35,686 nucleotides of DNA, from contig JAEUKZ010000018.1 of the NCBI GenBank assembly GCA_016793045.1, forward strand, positions 1 through 35,686. Direction: 5' to 3'. The notes under the pieces are model-generated. The model ran no database searches, was not told the origin of the DNA, and saw nothing but the letters and a program-made list of their open reading frames with translations. Source of the stretch: Alphaproteobacteria bacterium (lineage in GTDB: Bacteria; Pseudomonadota; Alphaproteobacteria; CACIAM-22H2). Positions 14,878 to 22,196 of this stretch are shown one piece after another (position 1 is the first letter of the stretch; every line of letters begins with the position of its first letter). Both the position numbers and the translations under genes were made by a program.

Positions 14878-15848
14878 GGACCGCCCTGCGCATCGCCGCG
14901 CTCGTCGCGATCCTCGCCGCGCTGATCGTGGCGCCGCAGTACCTGCGCAACTACGGCATCTACCTGCTTTCGCTGTGGTCGCTGTTCGCGATCGCGGCGA
15001 TGGGCCTCAACCTCACGCTCGGCTACGCCGGACAGATGTCGCTCGCGCAGGCGGCCTTCCTCGGCATCGGGGCGTATGCCGTGGCGCTGCTGGTGAAGGC
15101 CGGCGTGCCGTTCTGGGTGGGCGTGCCGCTGGCGACGCTGGTCGCCTTCGCGGTCGGCCTGCTGCTCGGCTTTCCGGCGCTGCGCGTCCAGCACCACTAC
15201 CTCGCCTTCGCGACATTGGGCTTCAACGTCCTGGTCTATCTCGCCATCCGCAACGAGGACTGGCTGACCGGCGGCTCGATGGGCATCGGCCAGGTGATGG
15301 GCTTCGCCGGCATGCCGCGGCCCTCGATCTTCGGCTATTCGCTGCGCCGGGGCATCGACTTCTACTACCTCTGCCTCGCCATGCTGTGCCTGTCCACCTT
15401 GCTGGTGTGGCTGCTGCTGCGTTCGCCCTGGGGCCGCGCCTTCGCGGCCCTGCGCGACAATCCGGTGCGCGCCGAATCGCTGGCGATCGACATCCGCGCC
15501 TACACCCTCCTCGCCTTCGCGATCGGCGCCGGGCTCGCGGGCTTTGCGGGGGCGTTCTATGCGCCGCTGGTTCAGCTCTTCGATCCCTCGCCCTTCGGCC
15601 TCCTCGAATCGCTGTCGCTGTTGCTGATGGTCGTGGTCGGCGGCAGCGGGCGGTTCTGGGGCCCGCATATCGGCGCGGCGCTGGTGTTGCTGCTGCCGCA
15701 CTGGCTGCAGGCCCTGCTGCCCGCCTGGCTCGGCCCGCCCGACCAGTGGTACCTCTTCGTCTTCGGCATCGCCGTGCTGGTGCTGCTGACGTGGTGCCCG
15801 GGCGGCCTGCTCGCCATTCCCGACCGGCTGCGGGCGCGCGCCCAATGA
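14874..15848 (+). CDS. HAAT ABC transporter permease, LivM type
   Basis: The product is 324 residues starting at GTG 14874, which overlaps the TGA of the upstream permease (GTGA). It begins VRTALRIAALVAILAALIVA, then LWSLFAIAAMGLNLTLGYAG, then QMSLAQAAFLGIGAYAVALL. The N-L-x-x-G-Y-A-G-Q-x-S-x-x-Q motif is the LivM hallmark. Later come GFPALRVQHHYLAFATLGFN, the coupling stretch SPWGRAFAALRDNPVRAESL, and MVVVGGSGRFWGPHIGAAL. About nine to ten membrane spans are expected. It ends in an ATGA overlap with the ATPase gene (15845-15848). The other reading frames across this stretch look like antisense or shadow frames. Confidence 0.93.
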   Translation: MRTALRIAALVAILAALIVAPQYLRNYGIYLLSLWSLFAIAAMGLNLTLGYAGQMSLAQAAFLGIGAYAVALLVKAGVPFWVGVPLATLVAFAVGLLLGFPALRVQHHYLAFATLGFNVLVYLAIRNEDWLTGGSMGIGQVMGFAGMPRPSIFGYSLRRGIDFYYLCLAMLCLSTLLVWLLLRSPWGRAFAALRDNPVRAESLAIDIRAYTLLAFAIGAGLAGFAGAFYAPLVQLFDPSPFGLLESLSLLLMVVVGGSGRFWGPHIGAALVLLLPHWLQALLPAWLGPPDQWYLFVFGIAVLVLLTWCPGGLLAIPDRLRARAQ

Positions 15849-16588
15849 CGCCGATCCTCAGCGCGGCGAATGTCAGCAAGCACTACGGCGCCATCCGCGC
15901 GGTCGACGACGTGTCGTTCACCGTCGCGCCGGGGGAGATCTTCGGCGTCATCGGCCCCAATGGCAGCGGGAAGACGACGCTGTTCAACTGCGTGCTCGGC
16001 CAGATCCGCCCCGACGGCGGCCGCGTCGCCTTCCAGGACCGCGACATCACGGGCGCCGGCCCTCTGGCGCTGAGCCGGCTCGGCATCGGCCGGACGTTCC
16101 AGTCGCTCCAGGTCTTCGGCGGCCTCACGGTGCGAGACAACGTGATCGCCGCCGCGCAGGAGCATCGCGGCACGCTGTGGTCGCGGCTGTTCGCGGCGCC
16201 CGAAATCGGGCTCGGCGCCAAGGCCGACGAGACGCTGGCGCTGTTCGAACTGGCACCCCACGCCGGCAAGCTCGCCGGCGGCCTGTCCTACGGCCAGCAG
16301 AAGCTGCTCGACATGGCGATGGCGTTCATGGCCGACCCGGCCCTGGTGATGCTCGACGAGCCCGCGGCCGGCGTGAACCCGCGCCTGATCGAGATGATCC
16401 GCCAGCTGCTGCAGCGCCTCAACCGCGAACGCGGCACGACCTTCGTCGTCATCGAGCACAACATGGACTTCGTCATGGCGCTGTGCCAGCGCATCATGGT
16501 GCTCGCCGAAGGCCGCGTGCTCGCCGTCGGCACGCCCGCGGAAATCCGGTCCAACCCCGCGGTGCTGGAGGCGTATCTTGGCGCCTGA
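15845..16588 (+). CDS. HAAT ABC transporter ATPase, LivG type
   Basis: The product is 247 residues. It has Walker A GPNGSGKTT (about residues 38-46), a Q-loop region in GRTFQSLQVFGGLTV, the signature LSYGQQKLLDMAMAFM (LSYGQQ is the LivG variant of LSGGQ), and Walker B LVMLDEPAAGVNP followed by the switch His in VVIEHNMDFVM. The AAGVNP ending of Walker B and the C-terminal PAEIRSNPAVLEAYLGA are typical of LivG. It powers import together with the LivF partner encoded immediately downstream. The ATG at 15845 overlaps the stop of the permease gene by ATGA, and its 3' end overlaps the next gene by 11 bases. Confidence 0.94.
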   Translation: MTPILSAANVSKHYGAIRAVDDVSFTVAPGEIFGVIGPNGSGKTTLFNCVLGQIRPDGGRVAFQDRDITGAGPLALSRLGIGRTFQSLQVFGGLTVRDNVIAAAQEHRGTLWSRLFAAPEIGLGAKADETLALFELAPHAGKLAGGLSYGQQKLLDMAMAFMADPALVMLDEPAAGVNPRLIEMIRQLLQRLNRERGTTFVVIEHNMDFVMALCQRIMVLAEGRVLAVGTPAEIRSNPAVLEAYLGA

Positions 16589-17324
16589 GACCAGCGGCGC
16601 GGCGGTGCGCCTCGACGGCATCGTGGCCGGCTACGGCCAGATCACGATCCTCAACGGCCTGAGCTTCACCGCCCCGGCCGCCAAGATCACGACCCTGATC
16701 GGCGCCAACGGCGCCGGCAAGTCGACGGTGTTCAAGACCATCTTCGGCATCGTGCGGCCGCGCGCCGGCAGCGTGACGATCGGCGGCGAAGCGGTGACCG
16801 GCTTCCCGGCGCGCGAGTTGCTGGCCCGCGGCATCGTCTATGTGCCGCAGGGCCGCAACCTCTTTCCCACCCTTTCGGTGCGCCACAATCTCGAACTCGG
16901 CGGGATCACGCTCGGCTCCCGGGCGCTGATCGCGCAACGCATGGAGGCGGTGTTCGCGCGCTTCCCCCGCATCGCCGAACGCGCGGAGCAGCAGGCCTCC
17001 GCGCTCAGCGGCGGCGAGCAGAAACAGCTCGAGATCGGCCGCGCGCTCCTGCTCGAGCCGAAGGTCGTCCTGATCGACGAGCCCTCGATCGGCCTCGCGC
17101 CCAAGGTGGTGGCCGACGTCTTTGCGCTGCTGCGCGGCCTGGCGGACACCGGCGTCACCACGCTGATGGTCGAGCAGAACGTGCGCAGCGCGCTCGCGGT
17201 CTCGGACCACGCGGTCGCGCTCGAAGGCGGCCGCGTCGCCATCGAAGGCCCGGCCGGCGAGATGCTCGCCAACCCCCGCATCAAGTCGCTGTTCCTGGGC
17301 GGACACATGGAGCAGACCGGATGA
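16578..17324 (+). CDS. HAAT ABC transporter ATPase, LivF type (TTG start)
   Basis: The product is 248 residues. It has Walker A GANGAGKST, the Q-loop in IVYVPQGRNLFPTLSVRHNL, the signature LSGGEQKQLEIGRALLLEP, Walker B VVLIDEPSIGLAPK and the switch region TLMVEQNVRSAL. These are standard LivF features. I chose the TTG at 16578-16580 as start because TGGAGG ends 6 bases upstream and the predicted N-terminus (APETSGAAVRLDGIVAGYGQ) has normal length. No nearby in-frame ATG or GTG would keep the first beta-strand. The gene overlaps livG by 11 bases and ends in an ATGA overlap with the Gfo/Idh gene, so the operon is tightly coupled. The TTG may also lower its yield relative to LivG. Confidence 0.9.
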   Translation: MAPETSGAAVRLDGIVAGYGQITILNGLSFTAPAAKITTLIGANGAGKSTVFKTIFGIVRPRAGSVTIGGEAVTGFPARELLARGIVYVPQGRNLFPTLSVRHNLELGGITLGSRALIAQRMEAVFARFPRIAERAEQQASALSGGEQKQLEIGRALLLEPKVVLIDEPSIGLAPKVVADVFALLRGLADTGVTTLMVEQNVRSALAVSDHAVALEGGRVAIEGPAGEMLANPRIKSLFLGGHMEQTG

Positions 17325-18373
17325 CCACCCCGCTGCGGATCGCCGTGATCGGCGCCGGCGCCTTCGGCCGCCAGCACATCGAGCGGCTAACGAAGGAGAA
17401 GCTGTGCGCGCTCGCCGGCCTCGCCGATCCCGCACCGGCGGCGAGGGATGTCGCGGCCTCGCTTGGCGTGCCGTGGCGGGCCGATGCGGCGGACCTGCTC
17501 GACGCCGTCAAGCCCGACGGCGTCATCGTCGCGACGCCGAACGCGCTGCACGTGCCGGTCGGCCTCGCCTGCGTCGCGCGCAAGCTGCCGATGCTGGTCG
17601 AGAAGCCGATCGCGGAGACGGTCGCGGGCGCACGCGAACTCGTCGACGCCGCCGAACGCGCCGGCGTAACGCTGATGGTCGGCCATCATCGCCGCTACAA
17701 TCCGATCATCGCACGTGCCCGCGCGATCGTGCAGGAAGGCCGGCTGGGACGGCTCACCGCGGTCACGGCGCTGTGGCTGGTCAAGAAGCCCGATCCCTAT
17801 TTCGAGACCGCCTGGCGGCGCGAAAAAGGCGGCGGCCCGATCCTGATCAACCTCATCCACGATATCGACGACCTGCGCTTCATCGCCGGCGAGATCACCG
17901 AGGTGAGCGCGTTCACCGCCAACGCCGCACGCGGCTTCCCGGTCGAGGACAGCGCGGCGATCGCGCTGCGTTTCGCCGGCGGCGCGATCGGCACGATCAC
18001 CGTGTCCGACGCCGTCGCCGCCCCTTGGAACTGGGAGATCGCGTCGGGCGAGTATGCGATGTACGCGCACGAGGACGAGAACTGCTACCTCTTCGCCGGA
18101 ACCGAGGGGGCGCTTGCCGTGCCGCGCATGGAGCTGTGGCGCTATCCCGGCGAACGCGGCTGGACGTCGCCGCTCGCGCGCGAGCGGATCATGCTCGAAC
18201 CGGTCGACCCGCAGGTCGCGCAGCTTCGGCATTTCTGCCGCGTCATTGGCGGCACCGAGGCGCCGCTGATAACCGGCGCCGATGCCGCGCGCACGCTCGC
18301 GGCGACCCTCGCGGTGCGGCGCTCGGCCGAGACCGGCCGCGCGGTGGCGCTCGACGGACCCGACCCGGCGTGA
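17321..18373 (+). CDS. Gfo/Idh/MocA-family oxidoreductase co-transcribed with the ABC transporter
   Basis: The product is 350 residues. The Rossmann loop is IAVIGAGAFGRQHIERL (G11-x-G-x-x-G), followed by the family motif LVEKPIAETV with catalytic Lys95 and the C-terminal domain motif INLIHDIDDLRF (H180, D183/D184). The GHHRRYNP stretch is also typical of inositol-dehydrogenase-like members. It overlaps the ATPase gene by ATGA (17321-17324), so it belongs to the transporter operon and probably oxidises the imported compound, likely a cyclitol-like or hydroaromatic polyol such as quinate or shikimate. Members of this family do act on cyclic polyols; the specific substrate is inference. It ends before a 127-base gap holding a pair of direct repeats. 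Confidence 0.88.
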   Translation: MTTPLRIAVIGAGAFGRQHIERLTKEKLCALAGLADPAPAARDVAASLGVPWRADAADLLDAVKPDGVIVATPNALHVPVGLACVARKLPMLVEKPIAETVAGARELVDAAERAGVTLMVGHHRRYNPIIARARAIVQEGRLGRLTAVTALWLVKKPDPYFETAWRREKGGGPILINLIHDIDDLRFIAGEITEVSAFTANAARGFPVEDSAAIALRFAGGAIGTITVSDAVAAPWNWEIASGEYAMYAHEDENCYLFAGTEGALAVPRMELWRYPGERGWTSPLARERIMLEPVDPQVAQLRHFCRVIGGTEAPLITGADAARTLAATLAVRRSAETGRAVALDGPDPA

Positions 18374-18380
18374 CAGCGGG

Positions 18381-18406
18381 CGGTATCTACGTCCGCATCG
18401 GTATCT
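18381..18406. promoter_or_regulatory. Direct repeat CGGTATCT x2 and TTGACA upstream of the cytochrome c gene
   Basis: CGGTATCT occurs at 18381-18388 and again at 18399-18406, an 18-base period, i.e. nearly two helical turns on the same face. A perfect -35 hexamer TTGACA follows at 18421-18426, but no clear -10 lies 16-18 bases after it. Two direct repeats immediately upstream of a -35 are typical of activator (response-regulator-like) sites. This suggests the cytochrome gene can be transcribed separately from the transporter operon. The evidence is position and repetition only. Confidence 0.3.
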
Positions 18407-18500
18407 TTCGCGAAGTTCAATTGACAAGCCCGGCCATCCGGCACCAGAAACGCGCCCGCGCCGTCCGGCGCAGCAGGGCTTCATTCGGGGGGACACGTCG

Positions 18501-19370
18501 ATGAGAGCATTCCGCCGCGCACTCGTGCATGCGTCGATCCTGGCCGCACTGACCATCGCCGCAACCGCCGCGCGCGCCGAGACCCTGGTCGAGCGCGGGC
18601 GCTATCTGATGAATTCGGTCGTCGCCTGCGGCAACTGCCACACGCCGCGCGGTCCCGACGGCGCCCTCGTCGCCGGCCGTGAGCTCGCCGGCGGCATGGA
18701 GTTCGCGGAAGAACCGTTCACCGCGCGCGCCCCCAACATCACGCCCGATCGCGAGACCGGCATCGGCGCCTGGACCGATGCACAGCTTGCGCGCGCGATC
18801 CGCGAAGGCGTGCGGCCCGACGGAACGGTCATCGGGCCGCCGATGCCCTTCCAGTTCTACCGCGGGATCGCCGACGCCGACCTGCGCGCGATCATCGCCT
18901 ATCTGCGACAGGTGCCGCCGGTGCGCAACGCGGTCGCGCGCTCGGAGTACCGCATGCCGTTGCCGCCCAACTGGGGGCCGCCGGTCGGCCGCGTGCGCGC
19001 GCCCTCGCGCGACAACGCCGCACGTTATGGCGCCTACCTCGCCGGGCCGCTCGGCCACTGCATGGACTGCCATACGCCGCTGACGCCGACCGGCCGCGAC
19101 ATGACGCGCGCGGGCGCGGGCGGCCAGCCCTTCAACGGCCCTTGGGGCGTCAGCGTCGCGCGCAACATCACGCCGCACGACACGGGCCTGCGCGGCTGGT
19201 CGGACGCCGAGATCGCGCGGGCGATCCGCGAGGGCGTCAGCCGCGACGGCAGCCGTCTCAAGCCGCCCATGGGCTTCGACTTCTACCGCAACATCAGCCC
19301 GCGCGACATGCGCGCGCTGGTGGCCTATCTGCGTTCGCTGCCGCCGCAGCCGCTGGCCTCCGCGCGCTGA
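18501..19370 (+). CDS. Periplasmic dihaem cytochrome c
   Basis: The product is 289 residues with a cleavable signal peptide (MRAFRRALVHASILAALTIA..., likely cut after ATAARA near residue 26). Two CxxCH haem sites are present, C43-G-N-C-H47 and C187-M-D-C-H191, each in a class-I cytochrome domain. Conserved downstream motifs are NITPDRETGIGAWTD...GPPMPF (Met115 as likely distal ligand) and NITPHDTGLRGWSD...KPPMGF. This two-domain layout is that of cytochrome subunits of membrane alcohol, aldehyde or gluconate dehydrogenases, which pass electrons to the respiratory chain. No dehydrogenase partner is adjacent. It may serve a PQQ- or flavin-type quinate/alcohol dehydrogenase encoded elsewhere (inference). 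The ATG at 18501 has a GGGGGGA run about 8 bases upstream. Confidence 0.9.
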   Translation: MRAFRRALVHASILAALTIAATAARAETLVERGRYLMNSVVACGNCHTPRGPDGALVAGRELAGGMEFAEEPFTARAPNITPDRETGIGAWTDAQLARAIREGVRPDGTVIGPPMPFQFYRGIADADLRAIIAYLRQVPPVRNAVARSEYRMPLPPNWGPPVGRVRAPSRDNAARYGAYLAGPLGHCMDCHTPLTPTGRDMTRAGAGGQPFNGPWGVSVARNITPHDTGLRGWSDAEIARAIREGVSRDGSRLKPPMGFDFYRNISPRDMRALVAYLRSLPPQPLASAR

Positions 19371-19381
19371 CCGGACGATCC

Positions 19382-19409
19382 GTCCCGCCGTTGGCGGCAG
19401 CGGCGGGAC
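19382..19409 (+). terminator. Hairpin after cytochrome c gene (possible terminator)
   Basis: GTCCCGCCG (19382-19390) pairs exactly with CGGCGGGAC (19401-19409) across a 10-base loop, 11 bases after the cytochrome stop. There is no T-run, so termination would be weak or factor-assisted. It may instead stabilise the 3' end. Confidence 0.4.
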
Positions 19410-19470
19410 ATGGTCTAATGCCGCGAATCGCCCCGCCGGTCGGGGCGGACGTGACCATGCGGGACCGCAC

Positions 19471-19893
19471 ATGACCAGCCGTCGCCTTTCGCCCCGATTC
19501 GTCATCGCCATGCTTCCGGCGCTCGCCGGCTGCATCATGGCCGTTCCGCCGAACAACTCGACCGATCTCGGCCGGGTCTACTACGCGTGCGATTTCGCGG
19601 TGGTGGAGCGGGTGATGGATCTGCCGGGCGTGTTCGACCAGATCCAGCAGCGCGAACGCCAGCGCACCGAGTGCATCCGCGCCGGCGGCCCGGTCGCGGC
19701 CGCTCCGTCGGCGGCGACGATCGTCACCTTGACGCCCCCGGTGCCTGAGGCGACCGCGCCGCCGGGTTCGACCATCCTGCCGCCGCCCGAGCCGACACCG
19801 GGCGTCGGCTCGATCAGCCGCAGCGCGCGCCAGCCACGCACGCCGGCGGCGCCGACATCGGTCGTCCCGCCGCCGCCGCTGCCCGGAAATTGA
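19471..19893 (+). CDS. Small proline-rich lipoprotein of unknown function
   Basis: The product is 140 residues. The N-terminus MTSRRLSPRFVIAMLPALAG-C is a lipoprotein signal with lipobox A-L-A-G-C (Cys at about residue 21), so it should be lipid-anchored in the envelope. Residues 30-70 contain a short alpha region (DFAVVERVMDLPGVFDQIQQ, then RERQRTECIRAGG) with two further cysteines. The C-terminal 70 residues are Pro/Ala/Thr-rich (PPVPEATAPPGST, PPPEPTPG, PPPPLPGN) and look like a flexible wall-spanning tail. I do not recognise the family. It ends in a stop codon inside an inverted repeat shared with the convergent permease gene. Confidence 0.6.
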   Translation: MTSRRLSPRFVIAMLPALAGCIMAVPPNNSTDLGRVYYACDFAVVERVMDLPGVFDQIQQRERQRTECIRAGGPVAAAPSAATIVTLTPPVPEATAPPGSTILPPPEPTPGVGSISRSARQPRTPAAPTSVVPPPPLPGN

Positions 19894-19927
19894 GCGCGTC
19901 GCCGGCGCCGCGGCGCTGGCGGCTCAA
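19890..19927. terminator. Imperfect palindrome spanning two convergent stop codons (possible bidirectional terminator)
   Basis: TTGAGC (19890-19895) and GCTCAA (19922-19927) form the outer arms, with CGCC/GGCG pairing inside. The TGA of the lipoprotein gene (19891-19893) and the TGA of the minus-strand permease (19926-19924) both fall within the arms. A structure formed by either transcript would separate the convergent units. There is no T-run on either side, so the terminator role is tentative. Confidence 0.4.
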
Positions 19928-21003
19928 TGCGGGAACGGCCAGATCCGCAGCTTTTCCTTGGCGATCTGCCACAGCCGCGCGAGCCCGTGCGGCTCGACGA
20001 TCAGGAAGAAGATGATCAGGACGCCGAAGGTGATGAGCTCGAGATGGCTCACCATCGCGACGGAGAGCTGAATCCCGACCATCGCCGGCGCATTGTTGAG
20101 GAAGATCGGCAGGATCGAGACGAAGGCGGCGCCCAGGAACGCACCGAGGATGCTGCCGAGGCCGCCGATGATGATCATGAACAGCACCTGGAACGAGCGG
20201 TTGATGTCGAAGGCCGAGGCCTCGAGCTGCGCCAGGTGGACGAACCCCCACAGCGCCCCGCCGATGCCGACGTAGAACGAGCTGACCGCGAAGGCGATCA
20301 GCTTGGTCTTGAGCGGCTGGATGCCGATGATCTCCGCCGCGATGTCCATGTCGCGGATCGCCATCCACGCCCGGCCGATCCGGCTGCGCACCAGATTCTT
20401 CGCCACCAGCGCCAGCACCGCCACCATGGCGAGGCAGAACAGGTAACGCGCGGTCACCGTCGCCTCGATGCCGGTGACGTAGATGTTGCCCACGACCGCG
20501 CGCGGCGGCGCGGCGATGACGCGCGACGGCGCATAGTTGGAGAACCACGCGACCTTGGTGAACAGCCAGATCAGGAAGAACTGCGCCGCCAGCGTGGCGA
20601 CCGCGAGATAGAAGCCCTTGATGCGCAGGCTCGGCAGGCCGAACAGGATGCCGACGCCCGCGGTGATCAGGCCCGACAGCAGGAAGACGACGACGATGTT
20701 GAGCTCGGGCACGAAGGTCGTGATCTTGTAGGCAGCGAAGGCGCCCACGGCCATGAACCCGCCGGTGCCGAGCGAGAGCTGGCCGCAATAGCCGGTGAGG
20801 ATGTTCAGCCCGATCGCGGTCAGCGCGAGGATCAGGAACGGGATGAAGATGCTCACCAGCAGGTATTCGCTGGCGAAGAGCGGGATGAACACGAACGCCA
20901 CGGCGAGTGCGAGCGCGAGCCAGAAGCGGTCCTGACGGATCGGGAAGATCGCCTGGTCGGCGGCGTAGCTGGTCTTGAGCTGTCCGGCTTCGCGGTAGAT
21001 CAT
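19924..21003 (-). CDS. HAAT ABC transporter permease, LivM type (orphan pair)
   Basis: The product is 359 residues, longer than the LivM at 14874 because of an N-terminal extension (MIYREAGQLKTSYAADQAIF, PIRQDRFW) known from a subgroup of HAAT permeases. The LivM core follows: LTAIGLNILTGYCGQLSLGT, FGLPSLRIKGFYLAVATLAA, SRIGRAWMAIRDMDIAAEII and GGLGSILGAFLGAAFV. About ten membrane spans are expected. It starts 4 bases after the LivH-type gene and is certainly co-transcribed with it. No ATPase or binding-protein gene lies on this strand on either side (a convergent lipoprotein follows), so the rest of the transporter must be encoded elsewhere. Confidence 0.92.
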   Translation of the reverse strand: MIYREAGQLKTSYAADQAIFPIRQDRFWLALALAVAFVFIPLFASEYLLVSIFIPFLILALTAIGLNILTGYCGQLSLGTGGFMAVGAFAAYKITTFVPELNIVVVFLLSGLITAGVGILFGLPSLRIKGFYLAVATLAAQFFLIWLFTKVAWFSNYAPSRVIAAPPRAVVGNIYVTGIEATVTARYLFCLAMVAVLALVAKNLVRSRIGRAWMAIRDMDIAAEIIGIQPLKTKLIAFAVSSFYVGIGGALWGFVHLAQLEASAFDINRSFQVLFMIIIGGLGSILGAFLGAAFVSILPIFLNNAPAMVGIQLSVAMVSHLELITFGVLIIFFLIVEPHGLARLWQIAKEKLRIWPFPH

Positions 21004-21007
21004 GTGG

Positions 21008-21952
21008 TCACACGCGCTCGATGATGCGTTCGCCGAACAGGCCCTGGGGCCGGACCATCAGGAAGAGCAGCGCCACGACATAGGCGAACCAGTCCTCGAC
21101 CGCGCCGCCGATGTTCGGGCCCCAATACACCTCCGCCACCTTCTCGCCCGCGCCGATGATCAGCCCGCCGACGATGGCGCCCGGGATCGAGGTGAAGCCG
21201 CCGAGGATGAGCACCGGCAGCGCCTTGAGCGCGATCAGCACGAGGCTGAACTGCACGCCGAGCTTCGAGCCCCAGATGATGCCCGTGACCAGCGCGACGA
21301 AGCCGGCCACCGACCACACGTAGACCCAGATCTCCTTGAGCGGAATGCCGACCGACAGCGCCGCCTGGTTGTCGTCGGCGACGGCGCGCAGCGCGCGGCC
21401 GACGCGGGTATACTGGAAGAAGAAGCCGAGCACGCTGACCAGGACGATCGCGGTGATGCCGGCGATGATGTCGAACTTGTTGATCTGCACGCCCACGATC
21501 TCGATCGGGTCGCGCGGAATGCCGATGTCGAGGCGGCGGACGTCGGAGCCCCAGACGACCTGCGCGAGCCCTTCGATGACGAAGGTCAGGCCGATCGTCG
21601 CCATGAACAGGATGATCGGCGCCTGGTTGACCAGCGGCCGCAGCACCGTCCGCTCGATCGCGAAGGCCATCACCACCATCACCAGCGTGGCGCCGACGAA
21701 GGCGGCCCAGGCCGGCAGTCCGCGGTCGAGGAAGGCGATGAAGCAGAGCGCGGCGAACAGCACCATCGCGCCTTGGGCGAAGTTGAACACGCCCGACGCC
21801 TTGAAGATCAGCACGAAGCCGAGCGCGATCAGCGAATAGAGGACGCCCGTGAGCAGCCCGCCCACCACCACTTCCGCGAAGAACAGCGGGAATTCCCAGA
21901 TCTCTTTCAGCGGATCGAAGAGAAAACCGACGATCTGACCGACGACGTCCAT
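21008..21952 (-). CDS. HAAT ABC transporter permease, LivH type (orphan pair)
   Basis: The product is 314 residues. An amphipathic N-terminal extension (MDVVGQIVGFLFDPLKEIWE) precedes the LivH core: VVVGGLLTGVLYSLIALGFV, LIFKASGVFNFAQGAMVL, TIGLTFVIEGLAQVVWG, the coupling region GRALRAVADDNQAALSVGIP, and VLILGGFTSIPGAIVGGLII. It ends LLFLMVRPQGLFGERIIERV. About eight membrane spans are expected. It pairs with the LivM-type gene 4 bases downstream. The ATG at 21952 has no good ribosome-binding site. Upstream is a 244-base intergenic region with no gene; apart from the GST hairpin at 22152-22181 I see no clear element in it. Confidence 0.92.
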   Translation of the reverse strand: MDVVGQIVGFLFDPLKEIWEFPLFFAEVVVGGLLTGVLYSLIALGFVLIFKASGVFNFAQGAMVLFAALCFIAFLDRGLPAWAAFVGATLVMVVMAFAIERTVLRPLVNQAPIILFMATIGLTFVIEGLAQVVWGSDVRRLDIGIPRDPIEIVGVQINKFDIIAGITAIVLVSVLGFFFQYTRVGRALRAVADDNQAALSVGIPLKEIWVYVWSVAGFVALVTGIIWGSKLGVQFSLVLIALKALPVLILGGFTSIPGAIVGGLIIGAGEKVAEVYWGPNIGGAVEDWFAYVVALLFLMVRPQGLFGERIIERV

Positions 21953-22151
21953 GCGCGCACCGTTCGCTGGCCCGGCACCTGGCGCCGCGGCCGCTCGACC
22001 AAGCCTCGCGAACGAACCTGAGCAGTAGAACCGGAGCCGTCCGGCGCGCCCAGCGTTCTCCCTGTTTTCCGCGGCGATTCTCGTCTTTTTGCGCCGCGCT
22101 CGTTAGGTAGCCCGATCATGCGCCGCCGGTCAAGCATGCGCGGGGTCGCAC

Positions 22152-22181
22152 CCGCCGGCCCGCGAAGCCGCGGACCGGCGG
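22152..22181 (-). terminator. Hairpin downstream of the GST gene (possible terminator)
   Basis: CCGCCGG (22152-22158) pairs with CCGGCGG (22175-22181), and CCGCG (22160-22164) with CGCGG (22169-22173). There is one C-A mismatch and a 4-base loop. It lies 16 bases after the minus-strand GST stop. No T-run follows, so termination is probably incomplete or Rho-assisted. Confidence 0.45.
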
Positions 22182-22196
22182 TCGAACCGAACCCGG

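Noticed and set aside
18421-18450. Full promoter call on TTGACA before the cytochrome gene
   Set aside because: No acceptable -10 at 16-18 bases; kept only as part of a low-confidence regulatory region.
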